Shown: positions 26,102-34,303 of the stretch, piece by piece
Numbering within the stretch: the first letter of the stretch is position 1
Layout: each line of letters starts with the position of its first letter
DNA from: Methanotrichaceae archaeon
GTDB lineage: Archaea > Halobacteriota > Methanosarcinia > Methanotrichales > Methanotrichaceae
Direction of reading: 5' to 3'
Assembly: GCA_013178225.1 (NCBI GenBank)
Contig: JABLXE010000006.1
Span: 62,001-126,000 of the forward strand
Length of the DNA stretch: 64,000 nt
The notes under the pieces: generated by a model
Told to the model about the DNA's origin: nothing
Database searches by the model: none
The model's input: only the letters and a program-made list of their open reading frames with translations
Translations under genes and position numbers: made by a program

Positions 26102-26887
26102 TCACTTATCCACCCAGAAGGTCAGATAGGCAGTTGGAGCTATCTGGTCGTACTCCAGCTCTTCACCTTTCCGGAAGTAGCCTTGGGAGTCGTCCTCTTC
26201 TGCGGTCCAGCTTCCGCTCTCATCAATTGTCGCCTCGAAGCTCAGCACCCAAAGGCCGGGCTTAGTGGTTGTAAAGCTGATGTTTCCGTCCTCGCTGGAG
26301 CCCTCGATCTCCGTCTCCTGGGCATGCTGGATCACCAGCACGTCCTCCGGCAGCCTGACCACAGTCGCGCTGTAGTCTCCGGAAACCTCTCTTCCGTTCC
26401 ACAGGACTTGGGCCTTGAACTCCTCTCCGGACTGAAGGCCGTAAGGATCGGTCTCAGGCACTATCTCCAGGCCCCGGCCGCTGGACCAGCCGAAGCCCTG
26501 GCCCGAATCGACTGTCAAGAGTGCCCGGCCGTACTTCTCTACCAGGCTGGAGCTGCCTGCAGCCCCGAACCACTCGGGATTGAAGAGGGTGGTCTTCATC
26601 TGCAGGTCCATGATATAGCAGCCTGGTTCCGGCAGGGAAACAGCTCCCATGAGGCCGCCCTGAAAGGGTTCCAGATTCAGCTCTTCCTCTTGGCCGTCAG
26701 GCCAAATCAGGCGGGCCAGGGGTAATGAGGCGATCTCCTGGTCTGCAGAGCCGCCGTGGCCGTAGGCAATCCAGAAGTCAGCTTTCGAGTTCGTGGACAG
26801 GTCTCTTGGAAACTCTACGTAAAGAGAATGGCCTGAGGCTGATGATACCAGTATCCCCAGCAGCAGTACAAAAATTATGCTCCTCAT
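26102..26887 (-). CDS. DUF4198 protein of the nickel/cobalt operon (NikK-like)
   Basis: 261 residues. The signal peptide (1-19) leaves a mature start GHSLYVEFP. The beta-rich DUF4198 fold includes WIAYGHGGSADQE and the terminal TAYLTFWVD. It is probably a surface metal-capture partner of the ECF transporter, and the exposed His near the mature N-terminus fits that. It is paralogous to the next gene upstream and to the 22140 product. An 11-base tandem duplication in its leader (26945-26966) lies near a TATA-like sequence, so it may have an internal promoter. Confidence 0.78.
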   Translation of the reverse strand: MRSIIFVLLLGILVSSASGHSLYVEFPRDLSTNSKADFWIAYGHGGSADQEIASLPLARLIWPDGQEEELNLEPFQGGLMGAVSLPEPGCYIMDLQMKTTLFNPEWFGAAGSSSLVEKYGRALLTVDSGQGFGWSSGRGLEIVPETDPYGLQSGEEFKAQVLWNGREVSGDYSATVVRLPEDVLVIQHAQETEIEGSSEDGNISFTTTKPGLWVLSFEATIDESGSWTAEEDDSQGYFRKGEELEYDQIAPTAYLTFWVDK

Positions 26888-27002
26888 AATATCTCTATCA
26901 TAGGTGTGTTTTAGTATTAAAAAATCTTGCTATATTCAGACATAATAATATCATCATAATATCATCATGATCTTTGCAAAAAATAGATAATGGCGGAGAA
27001 GG

Positions 27003-27794
27003 CTACGGCCTCACCCAGATCGACATGATCGAGCTGTACCTGGTGACGTTATACGGCACCTCGTCTCCAATCTTGTAATGGCCAGCGCTTTCTGAGGTGG
27101 CAATCCACTTCCCAGGCTCTTGGAGGTCGTAGTTCGCGCTTACCTGCCATAGTCCTCCCTGGCTGAAGCTAACGGTGAACGACCCTTGATCGCCGCTGGA
27201 TCCGGTCTGGGTCTCGGAGGCGGAGTTGAGCGGGAATGCCAAATATGTGACGTTGACCGGCTGGCCGTTATATTTGGCCTGGAAGGTTACGTTCTCCTCG
27301 ACTTTGATTTCATAGGGAGCCTTTTCGGGATTGATCTCCAGAGGAACGCCTGCGTCCCAGCTGCCCTGGCTCTCATTGCCCACATGAATCACTGCTTTGG
27401 CATAGCTGTGACCGAGTCTGGGATTGCTGGGTCCGCTTCCATGCCAGGCGGCGTCGTAGACTGAAGGGTTGCGCGAAACTAGAAAGACGTAGTCTCCAGG
27501 CCAGTAGAGGGTCACGTCGCTAAAGGCATAGCCGATCCAGCCGTATGCGGGGAGCCACTTGCCTTGGTCCATCGCCAGGTCCAGTCTCTGCCCGTCGGGA
27601 GTGACCAGATTGTTGGCCTCAGATGACGGGGCAGTAATGCCAGTTGGATCGTCCAAATGGCCCCAGAAGGAATAAACGCTCTGGGTATCTCCGACATCAG
27701 CTACATCTTTCGATTCTACCCACATGCTGTGGGCGCTTGCATTCATGGTCGCCGCTCCAATCAGGAGCAGGAACAGTGCTAAAACTGCTCTCAT
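27003..27794 (-). CDS. DUF4198 protein of the nickel/cobalt operon (NikK-like), first gene
   Basis: 263 residues from ATG 27794, which has GTGGTG six bases upstream. A longer frame to 27851 would add residues ahead of the signal peptide. After cleavage the mature protein starts AHSMWVESKDV. It contains YSFWGHLDDP and ends with a MSIWVRP strand, like its downstream paralogue. It is the first gene of the operon and follows an AT-rich promoter with a 20-base palindrome. Its role as an extracytoplasmic nickel or cobalt binder is inferred from context. Confidence 0.78.
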   Translation of the reverse strand: MRAVLALFLLLIGAATMNASAHSMWVESKDVADVGDTQSVYSFWGHLDDPTGITAPSSEANNLVTPDGQRLDLAMDQGKWLPAYGWIGYAFSDVTLYWPGDYVFLVSRNPSVYDAAWHGSGPSNPRLGHSYAKAVIHVGNESQGSWDAGVPLEINPEKAPYEIKVEENVTFQAKYNGQPVNVTYLAFPLNSASETQTGSSGDQGSFTVSFSQGGLWQVSANYDLQEPGKWIATSESAGHYKIGDEVPYNVTRYSSIMSIWVRP

Positions 27795-27841
27795 AACAAT
27801 CACCACTTTCCTGATATCTTTTATTGTTAAATAGTTTTCTA

Positions 27842-27861
27842 TTAGTAACAATTATTGCTAA
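27842..27861. promoter_or_regulatory. 20-base imperfect palindrome upstream of the nickel/cobalt operon
   Basis: TTAGTAACAATTATTGCTAA matches its own reverse complement at 16 of 20 positions (TTAG-AA arms). It lies about 50 bases before the first ATG of the operon and next to TATA-like sequences on the minus strand (27868-27896). It is a candidate operator for a metal-responsive repressor of the NikR or DtxR kind. The identity of the regulator is not shown. Confidence 0.4.
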
Positions 27862-27931
27862 TAATTATTTTATAAAAACACTTTTTTATATAAATATTTT
27901 GATAAGAATGAACCTGGAGTGTCTCGAAAAA

Positions 27932-27967
27932 GATTGCATCGAATTTTCAAAATGATTGCATCGAATT
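27932..27967. repeat. Pair of 14-base direct repeats spaced 22 bases
   Basis: GATTGCATCGAATT occurs at 27932-27945 and again at 27954-27967. The 22-base spacing is about two helical turns. It lies between the 3' end of pheA and the nickel/cobalt operon promoter, so it may be a binding site. No gene overlaps it. Confidence 0.5.
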
Positions 27968-28011
27968 CGATTAGGAGCGTGCGAAAGGCTGAGCCTTCAA
28001 AAAGATTTTTT

Positions 28012-28812
28012 TCAGGCCCGCGGGTAGGACCCCAGCACCTTGACCATATTCGCCTTTTCATCGATTGCGGAGAGCGCCTCTCTGATGGGCGGGTCTTCTA
28101 TGTGTCCCTCAAGATCGATGTAGAAATAGTAGTCTCCAAGTCCCCTGCGGCTGGGCCGGGACTCGATTCTGGTCAGGTTTATGCCCCGTTCGGCGAACTC
28201 CTGCAGGATGGAATAAAGCGCTCCAGGCCTATCACGCTGCAGGTAAACGGCCAGGGAAGTCTTGTCCCGTCCGGTGGGGCGAGGAATCTCTTTTCCAACC
28301 ACTGCAAAGCGGGTGATGTTGTCGCTTCCGTCCTGGATATCCCGGGCCAGGACCTTCAGGCCGTAGGCTTCTGCCGCCCCCGCGCTGGCCACAGCCGCCA
28401 TCTCCGGAAACTCCTGCGCCAGGCGAGCGGCATGGCTGGTGGACCCGGTGGTCCGAATCTCAGCTCCCGGATAGTTGCGGCGCAGGTACTGCCGGCACTG
28501 GGCCAGGGCCTGGGGATGAGATAGCACCACCCTGACCTCGCTCTCTCCCCGGCCGAGCAGGCAGTGCCTTATGGGCAGGTTGACCTCGGCCATAATTGTC
28601 ACCTGCAGGCGCAAGAGCAGATCCATGACCTGGCCGATCGACCCCTCCAGGCTGTTTTCCAGGGGAACCACGCCGCAGTCCAGCTCTCCAGACTCGACCG
28701 CCGACAGTATGTCCTCGAAGTCGTCCAGGTAGACCAGCTGGGCATCCGGGTTCCACTTCCTGGCCGCCCTCTCCGAGTTAGTACCCTCCGGTCCCAGTAC
28801 CCCTGCTCTCAA
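28012..28812 (-). CDS. pheA: Prephenate dehydratase
   Basis: 266 residues. It converts prephenate to phenylpyruvate in phenylalanine synthesis. The catalytic domain (about 1-180) has GPEGTNSERAA, PLENSLEGSIG and the active-site NITRFAVV motif. A C-terminal ACT domain follows (GALYSILQEFAERGINLTRIESRP), the usual phenylalanine feedback site. It starts with TTG at 28812, overlapping the stop of the HMG-CoA reductase gene as TTGA, so the two are co-translated. Other chorismate-pathway genes lie at 30144 and 34021-35152. Confidence 0.93.
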   Translation of the reverse strand: MRAGVLGPEGTNSERAARKWNPDAQLVYLDDFEDILSAVESGELDCGVVPLENSLEGSIGQVMDLLLRLQVTIMAEVNLPIRHCLLGRGESEVRVVLSHPQALAQCRQYLRRNYPGAEIRTTGSTSHAARLAQEFPEMAAVASAGAAEAYGLKVLARDIQDGSDNITRFAVVGKEIPRPTGRDKTSLAVYLQRDRPGALYSILQEFAERGINLTRIESRPSRRGLGDYYFYIDLEGHIEDPPIREALSAIDEKANMVKVLGSYPRA

Positions 28813-30068
28813 CTCTTCTGCAACTCCGATATGATCTCTTGTGCTCTATCCACGCTTATTCTGCGTTCCGCCGCCATCCTTGCAGCCACCATCTCTATCA
28901 GGTCGCAGGAGGCTCCGGCCTGAACGGCGATGTTCTTGGCGTGAAGAGACATATGCCCCCTCTGGATGCCCTCGGTGGCCAGCGCCCTCAGAGCGGCGAA
29001 GTTCTGGCAAAGCCCGACTGCCGCCATGATGCGGGACAGGTCGTCGGCACTCTTGACGCCCAGCATCTTCACCGCAGCCTTGGCGGTGGGATGAACCCTG
29101 GTTGCTCCTCCCACCAGCCCCACTGCAGCGGGAAGCTCAATTGACCCCACTAGGTCTCCGTCCCGGTTCTTCTCGTAGCGGGTGAGCGACTGGTAGCGGC
29201 CCTTGATGGCGGCATAGGAATGGGCTCCGGCTTCCACCGCCCTGGTGTCGTTGCCGGTGGCCAGCACCACCGCGGTTATCCCGTTCATGATTCCCTTGTT
29301 GTGGGTGGCCGCCCGGTACGGATCGACCTCTGCTAGGGCAGCCGCCTGTATCATTCCGTCAACGACCTCCGATCCTCCGATCTCATCGGCCCGGAAGACC
29401 GCTCTGGCGCGGGCCAGCCGCAGGTCTGCCAGGTTGGAGATGATCCTCAGGAATACTCTTCCGCCGGTCAGCTGCTCGATTCTGGGAGCCAGGGCCTCGG
29501 CCATGGTGTTCACGGCGTTGGCCCCCATGGCATCGCGGCAGTCCACGATCAGGTGAGCGACAACCATTGGGCCGACGCGGGAGTCTATCACGTAGACCTC
29601 GATGTCTTTGACTCCTCCTCCGTACCTGACCAGCATAGGATCTTTTTCGTTGGCCGCTGCCATCAGCTCGTCTTTGTGCAGCAGAATGTTCTGCCGGGCC
29701 GCGAAGGGATCGGAAACCCCGGTAGCCTGAATCTGGGCCCGCATTACCGGGCCGCTGCTGCTGGTCTGAAATCCTCCGCCGGGCCGGGCCATGCGGGCTC
29801 CGTTGCTGGCGGCGGCAATCACCGACGGCTCCTCGGTGGCCATGGGAATAAGGACCTCTCTTCCATCGATCTGGAAGTTGGTGGCCACTCCCAAAGGCAC
29901 CTGAATCATGCCGATTACGTTCTCCACCATCTTGTCCGCCTGCTCCAGCAGAAGTCCGGTTTTTAACCAGGAGACCTCCTCCTGGCCGAGGCCTGCACGC
30001 TCTGCCGCCAGCTTGAGCCTCTCTTCCGGAGGAAGCTTGTAGAACCCTGAAATTCTTGAGGAATCCAT
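28809..30068 (-). CDS. Hydroxymethylglutaryl-CoA reductase, class II
   Basis: About 419 residues. It reduces HMG-CoA to mevalonate for archaeal isoprenoid lipids. Class II features are the N-terminus ISGFYKLPPEERLKL, ENVIGMIQVPLGVATNF, the catalytic Glu in MATEEPSV, Lys in HNKGIMNG, Asp in LATGNDTRA and the C-terminal His in RGHMSLHAKN. Class II enzymes are mostly bacterial and occur in a few archaea such as Archaeoglobus, so transfer is likely in the lineage's past. ATG 30068 has AAGGTG six bases upstream. A GTG at 30077 is the alternative. Confidence 0.93.
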   Translation of the reverse strand: MDSSRISGFYKLPPEERLKLAAERAGLGQEEVSWLKTGLLLEQADKMVENVIGMIQVPLGVATNFQIDGREVLIPMATEEPSVIAAASNGARMARPGGGFQTSSSGPVMRAQIQATGVSDPFAARQNILLHKDELMAAANEKDPMLVRYGGGVKDIEVYVIDSRVGPMVVAHLIVDCRDAMGANAVNTMAEALAPRIEQLTGGRVFLRIISNLADLRLARARAVFRADEIGGSEVVDGMIQAAALAEVDPYRAATHNKGIMNGITAVVLATGNDTRAVEAGAHSYAAIKGRYQSLTRYEKNRDGDLVGSIELPAAVGLVGGATRVHPTAKAAVKMLGVKSADDLSRIMAAVGLCQNFAALRALATEGIQRGHMSLHAKNIAVQAGASCDLIEMVAARMAAERRISVDRAQEIISELQKS

Positions 30069-30143
30069 TTCTCGCACCTTGCCGGATAGACAAAGGTCAT
30101 CACAAGGGAAAAACTTTATTCTGGGGCTGGAGAAACTATTTTC

Positions 30144-31691
30144 GTGTCATCCGGACCATCGAGCCTCAGGCAGGATAGGATCTCAGCCAGGATCATCGAT
30201 CTGGAGATGGCAGTGGGACGCCTCAGCCCGGTGCAGAAGATGCTTCTCGGAACCGACGGCTCGGTCACGGGTCTCCTGGAAGTTCTGACCGGATCTGCCG
30301 TGACAATTGAGACCCTGGCGCAAGAAGTTGAGGCTGCAGAGCCTGTGGTGGCCGAAGAGCTGGGGATTGATCCCGGCGAAGAGGTGAACCACAGGGTGGT
30401 CAGGCTGCTTCGGGCAGACAGCAGAGAGACCCTGATTTACGCGGTCTCGCATACACCGCTCAAGAGGCTGGAGCCGGGGTTCAAAGAGGATCTGATCCGG
30501 GCTGACATCCCCATCGGCGTCATCCTGAAGAAGCATAATATCGAGTCCCGTCGCGACATCATCTCCGCCGGATCGGCTCCGGCCGGCCAGGAGATGAGCA
30601 GGATCTTCAACATATTTCCTGATGAGCCCGTGCTCTCTCGCACCTACCGGATAATCAGGCACGGCCAGCCGCTGATCTCTATTCGAGAGGCTTTTCCCTA
30701 CAACAGCTTTCAAGACCACCGCCGGGTGGTGATACAGACCCCTTCCCGAATTCACCTCACCCTGACCGATCTTTCCGGAAGCTCCGGGCGGGTGGATGGA
30801 GGCGTGGGAATCACCCTGGACCGGCCCAACATAATCCTGGAGGGTGAGGCGTCGCACGACATCACCGTCGATGGAGATGTCGATGGCCGCGCCCGGAGAG
30901 CAGCAGAGGCGGTCAGAGCGCATTTCGGCCTGGGCGGTGCCAGGCTCTCGGTCAGAGGGATCTACCGGCTGCACACCGGCCTGGGCGGGGGAACTCAGCT
31001 GGCTCTGGCCGCGGGAAAAGCGCTGTGCGAGCTTTACGATCTATCGGCCAGCGCCCGCCAGATCGCATCCATCGTTAACCGCGGCGGCACCAGCGGCATA
31101 GGAACTGCTGCCTTTGAGTCTGGCGGCTTTATAATCGATGGTGGTCACAGCTTCGGGCCGGGAAGAGACAAGACCGATTTCCGGCCGTCCGCGGCCTCTA
31201 AAGGCGTCCGTCCGCCACCGGTGATCGCGCGCCACGAGTTTCCCTCCCGCTGGAAGGTCCTGCTGGCGGTTCCTAACCTGCCTAAGGGAGCCTTTGGGCA
31301 GGATGAGGTCGATATCTTCAAGAAGTACTGTCCAGTGCCCTGTACCGAGGTGCACGAGCTGTGCTACCAGATACTGGCCCGAATGGTCCCGTCCCTGGTC
31401 GAGGAAGACCTGGACGAGTTCGGCTCAGCGGTCAACAGAGTGCAGGAGCTGGGGTTCAAGAAGGTGGAGGTGATGCTCCAGCATCCTCTGGTGCGACGTC
31501 TCATCGAGGAGATGAGGAACGCCGGCGCGGCCTGTGCGGGCCTGAGTTCCTTTGGTCCCACGGTCTATGCCATAACCGATACTCAAGAACGGGATATTGA
31601 GTCCGCGGCGCGAGAATTGCTGCAAGAGCTGGGTGGCGAGGTCTTGATCACCGGCTCCCGGAACTTCGGTGCCGCCATGAGGACCGCTTGA
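30144..31691 (+). CDS. Fusion of chorismate-lyase-like (DUF98) domain and beta-RFAP synthase
   Basis: 515 residues. Residues about 20-190 match the DUF98/UbiC-like chorismate lyase family (SPVQKMLLGTDGS, ADIPIGVILKKHNIESRRD). Residues about 195-515 are a GHMP-type beta-ribofuranosylaminobenzene 5'-phosphate synthase (TPSRIHLTLTDLSG, LHTGLGGGTQLAL, SSFGPTVYAI). Known chemistry suggests the first domain makes 4-hydroxybenzoate from chorismate and the second joins a hydroxy- or aminobenzoate to PRPP, the first step of methanopterin synthesis. One protein would link both steps. It starts with GTG at 30144, divergent from the HMG-CoA reductase gene. Confidence 0.88.
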   Translation: MSSGPSSLRQDRISARIIDLEMAVGRLSPVQKMLLGTDGSVTGLLEVLTGSAVTIETLAQEVEAAEPVVAEELGIDPGEEVNHRVVRLLRADSRETLIYAVSHTPLKRLEPGFKEDLIRADIPIGVILKKHNIESRRDIISAGSAPAGQEMSRIFNIFPDEPVLSRTYRIIRHGQPLISIREAFPYNSFQDHRRVVIQTPSRIHLTLTDLSGSSGRVDGGVGITLDRPNIILEGEASHDITVDGDVDGRARRAAEAVRAHFGLGGARLSVRGIYRLHTGLGGGTQLALAAGKALCELYDLSASARQIASIVNRGGTSGIGTAAFESGGFIIDGGHSFGPGRDKTDFRPSAASKGVRPPPVIARHEFPSRWKVLLAVPNLPKGAFGQDEVDIFKKYCPVPCTEVHELCYQILARMVPSLVEEDLDEFGSAVNRVQELGFKKVEVMLQHPLVRRLIEEMRNAGAACAGLSSFGPTVYAITDTQERDIESAARELLQELGGEVLITGSRNFGAAMRTA

Positions 31692-31748
31692 CAGGCATTT
31701 AATGATAGTTCAATTGGCGTCTTGAAGCATGTTTTGAAGGATGGTTTC

Positions 31749-32801
31749 ATGAGCGATATAAAGTCGTTATTGGAAAGGCTCAGCAATGCCCACGGCATTT
31801 CGGGAAGAGAGGAGTCCGTTCTGGAGATGGTGCAAAAGGAGATCGGCCCTTATGTGGATGAAGTAAAAACAGACTGCATCGGGAACCTCATCGCCACGAA
31901 AAAGGGAGATTCTTTCTCCGTCATGATCGAGGCTCATGCCGATGAGATCGGCCTCATGGTCAAGCACATCGATGAAAAGGGCTTCTTGCGGTTTATCAAG
32001 ATCGGAGGGTGGTTCGACCAGACGCTCTTAAACCAGAGGGTGGTCGTTCATGCCGCTTCCGGTCCGGTTTTCGGCGTGATCGGCTCCAAGCCGCCTCACG
32101 TCATGAAGGACGAGGACAAGAAGAAGCCGGTGGAGTCCAAGGACATGTTCGTGGACGTCGGCTGCCAGAGCAAAAAGGAGGTCGAAGATCTGGGCATCCT
32201 TCCCGGAACCGCCATCTCGATAGACCGGGAGTTTGCCTCGCTGCAGGGCGACCGGGTGACCGGCAAGGCCTTCGACAACCGCGCCGGATTGGTGGCCGTG
32301 ATCGAGGCCCTGAAGAGGACCCGCGCCAAGAGCACCATTCATATCGTGGCCGCGGTTCAGGAAGAGGTGGGGCTAAAAGGCGCAAAGGTTAGCGCCTACG
32401 GTCTGAATCCGGATCTGGCCATTGCCGCGGACGTGACTATTCCCGGCGACCATCCGGGAATCGATATGAAGGACGCACCGGTGGAGATGGGCAAGGGGCC
32501 GGTGGTGGTGGTGGCTGACGGATCCGGAAGAGGACTGATCGCCTCACCCGTGGTGCTGAGCTGGCTCACTGAGACCGCCAAAAAATTCGATATTCCGGTG
32601 CAGCTGGAGGCATCCGACGGCGGAACCACAGATGCGACGTCCATTCACCTGACCAAGGCCGGCATTCCCACCGGCGTCATAAGTGTGGCCACGAGGTACA
32701 TCCACTCGCCGGTCGAGGTCCTGAGCCTGAAGGACATAGATCAGGCTGCGGAGCTAATAGCTCGGGCTCTGGAGAGCGCTCCGGCTTATTTCAAAAAATA
32801 A
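31749..32801 (+). CDS. M42 family metallo-aminopeptidase (tetrahedral aminopeptidase type)
   Basis: 350 residues. It trims peptides from the N-terminus in the cytosol. The di-metal ligand motifs are EAHADEIGLM, the FDNRAG aspartate, VQEEVGLKGA (catalytic Glu pair), AADVTIPGDHPG and a late His in TRYIHSPVE. The ATG at 31749 follows AAGGATGG, and a longer frame from 31722 is less likely. It is a single gene ended by a T-rich tract. Length and motifs are normal. An endoglucanase label often given to this family is not supported by its known activity. Confidence 0.9.
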   Translation: MSDIKSLLERLSNAHGISGREESVLEMVQKEIGPYVDEVKTDCIGNLIATKKGDSFSVMIEAHADEIGLMVKHIDEKGFLRFIKIGGWFDQTLLNQRVVVHAASGPVFGVIGSKPPHVMKDEDKKKPVESKDMFVDVGCQSKKEVEDLGILPGTAISIDREFASLQGDRVTGKAFDNRAGLVAVIEALKRTRAKSTIHIVAAVQEEVGLKGAKVSAYGLNPDLAIAADVTIPGDHPGIDMKDAPVEMGKGPVVVVADGSGRGLIASPVVLSWLTETAKKFDIPVQLEASDGGTTDATSIHLTKAGIPTGVISVATRYIHSPVEVLSLKDIDQAAELIARALESAPAYFKK

Positions 32802-32802
32802 A

Positions 32803-32856
32803 TTATACTATTATTTTTTATTTTTGGTTTATGCGTTTTTAACGTATTTTATTTAA
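32803..32856 (+). terminator. T-rich terminator after the M42 peptidase gene
   Basis: A run of T-tracts (attattttttatttttggtttatg and following) begins a few bases after the stop codon at 32801, with no following gene on the plus strand. It fits the oligo-T termination signals of archaea. Confidence 0.5.
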
Positions 32857-33020
32857 GAATCTTAATGTTGGCATCATTGCCGTTTGCCTGCGGGATTACG
32901 ACCCATTAAAACTGCTAAATCACTCGAAAATAGCTCAAATCCGATTAGCTCAATTTATCAACAAATATGAATAAAAGGGCCTCTGGGGGGACAGCCGGAA
33001 CCCCTCCCGCAGAGTTCGCT

Positions 33021-33131
33021 TCAGCTTCCACCGATGAGGCTTATCACGAAGTAGGCCAGGATTGTTCCTACTACGAAGACTATCGCGAAGGAACCGTATA
33101 TCAGCGAAGGAGCCAGTACGAATTCAGTCAT
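33021..33131 (-). CDS. 36-residue single-span membrane protein
   Basis: The minus strand encodes 36 residues starting MTEFVLAPSLIYG, with one membrane helix (about residues 12-32) and no charged tail. The ATG lies four bases after the stop of the universal stress protein gene, so it is the downstream cistron, with GAGATGATC as a possible ribosome site inside that gene's end. It may be a small regulator or subunit of a membrane complex. The family is not recognised. Confidence 0.5.
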   Translation of the reverse strand: MTEFVLAPSLIYGSFAIVFVVGTILAYFVISLIGGS

Positions 33132-33135
33132 GCGA

Positions 33136-33567
33136 TCATCTCACAACCAGCACTGGAATAGTTGCCCAGTAGAGCACCTTCTGAACTACGCTGCCAATCA
33201 ATAGCTTTGAGGCCCCGGACTCACCATGGCTTCCCATGATGATCAGGTCGGCACCATTGGCGGCGGCCACGTCGATTACCACATTGGCAGGAGCGCCAGC
33301 TCGAACGATGGCATCGGCTTTTACGCCTTTGTCTGCAGCCATCTTCTTAATAGCATCGACTGCCTTCTGGCCTGCGGCCATCAGCTTGTCCTCAACTTCC
33401 TTCTTGTCGGACCCCAGCTGTCTGACTGCACTGGCGATTACTACCTCATTCACTACGTTAAGCGCTATGACTTCTGCTCCGAGAGCCTTAGCCAGCTCTA
33501 CGCCCTCCTCAGCGGCCTTCCTTGATTTATCCGAGCCGTCAGTGGCGATCAGTATCCGCTTGTACAT
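33136..33567 (-). CDS. Universal stress protein (UspA family)
   Basis: 143 residues. The N-terminal strand is KRILIATDGS, and the ATP-binding signature GSHGESGASKLLIGSV occurs near the C-terminus, followed by VLYWATIPVLVV. It is a single-domain nucleotide-binding member. Its usual partner or signal is not known. A 36-residue membrane protein gene begins four bases downstream, so the pair is co-transcribed. An AT-rich promoter lies between 33570 and 33614. Confidence 0.9.
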   Translation of the reverse strand: MYKRILIATDGSDKSRKAAEEGVELAKALGAEVIALNVVNEVVIASAVRQLGSDKKEVEDKLMAAGQKAVDAIKKMAADKGVKADAIVRAGAPANVVIDVAAANGADLIIMGSHGESGASKLLIGSVVQKVLYWATIPVLVVR

Positions 33568-33614
33568 CCTATCCCACCTTTGAGCCGTCTATCTCACTGA
33601 CATTGTATAAATAG

Positions 33615-34004
33615 CTATCTTCCGCACTGCAGAATTCTGATCGCCAGCAAGGCTGCGTTTTCTCCGTTGTCTATGCCCACACAGGCCACTGGAACTCCTG
33701 GCGGCATTTGCACAATTGAAAGCAGCGCATCGAGTCCGCCCAGCTTGGCCGATACCGGCACTCCTATCACCGGCTTTCGGGTGCGAGAGGCGATTACTCC
33801 GGGAAGGGCCGCTGACAGTCCGGCAACACCGATGAAAACCTTTGCGTCGCTCTCCTTCAGGTACTGCTCCAGCTCGGCCGGATTTCTGTGGGCGGAGAGG
33901 ACCTTGTGCTCGCAGCTTGTCCCTTCCGCCTCCAGGCGGGAGAGGATCCTGTCAACTATCGCCTGGTCCGATTTGGATCCTGAGATCACGCTAACATTCA
34001 CCAT
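33615..34004 (-). CDS. purE: N5-carboxyaminoimidazole ribonucleotide mutase-type PurE
   Basis: 129 residues. It takes part in the AIR carboxylation step of purine synthesis. The phosphate and substrate motifs are [25 protein letters not shown] and [12 protein letters not shown]. It is shorter than typical bacterial PurE (about 160), truncated mainly at the C-terminus, but all active-site blocks are present. It is 16 bases after the chorismate mutase gene, so it is the last cistron of that operon. Archaeal PurE proteins can be of either class I or II, and the sequence does not settle this. Confidence 0.88.
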   Translation of the reverse strand: MVNVSVISGSKSDQAIVDRILSRLEAEGTSCEHKVLSAHRNPAELEQYLKESDAKVFIGVAGLSAALPGVIASRTRKPVIGVPVSAKLGGLDALLSIVQMPPGVPVACVGIDNGENAALLAIRILQCGR

Positions 34005-34020
34005 TTTTATCCCTGGTCCT

Positions 34021-34302
34021 TTATCCCTGGTCCCTGCCCTGCAGCTCTTGCTGTTTCTCCAGGCTCATCCTGATCAAAATCTCAAAAATATTTCTCACGG
34101 CACCGGCATCCAGCCCCAGTTCCGTCGCCATGTCCATGGCCCGGGAGAGGACCAGCTTCTCCTGATCAGGATCGCTGATGCGGATTCCCGAGGTGCGCTT
34201 GGCCTCGAAGATCTTCTTGGCGATCTTTAGACGCTTATCAATCAGTCCGATGATCTCTCGATCGATGTCTTCGATCTCTCTGCGATGATCTGACAGACCC
34301 AA
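34021..34302 (-). CDS. Chorismate mutase, AroQ type
   Basis: About 93 residues, all helical. The AroQ pattern is [19 protein letters not shown], followed by R[14 protein letters not shown] and a third helix ending in [12 protein letters not shown]. It converts chorismate to prephenate for Phe/Tyr synthesis. A TTG at 34302 lies six bases after GAGGGG and just after the shikimate kinase stop, so I prefer it to the GTG at 34329, which lies inside that gene. Its product feeds PheA, encoded at 28012-28812. Confidence 0.85.
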   Translation of the reverse strand: MGLSDHRREIEDIDREIIGLIDKRLKIAKKIFEAKRTSGIRISDPDQEKLVLSRAMDMATELGLDAGAVRNIFEILIRMSLEKQQELQGRDQG

Positions 34303-34303
34303 A

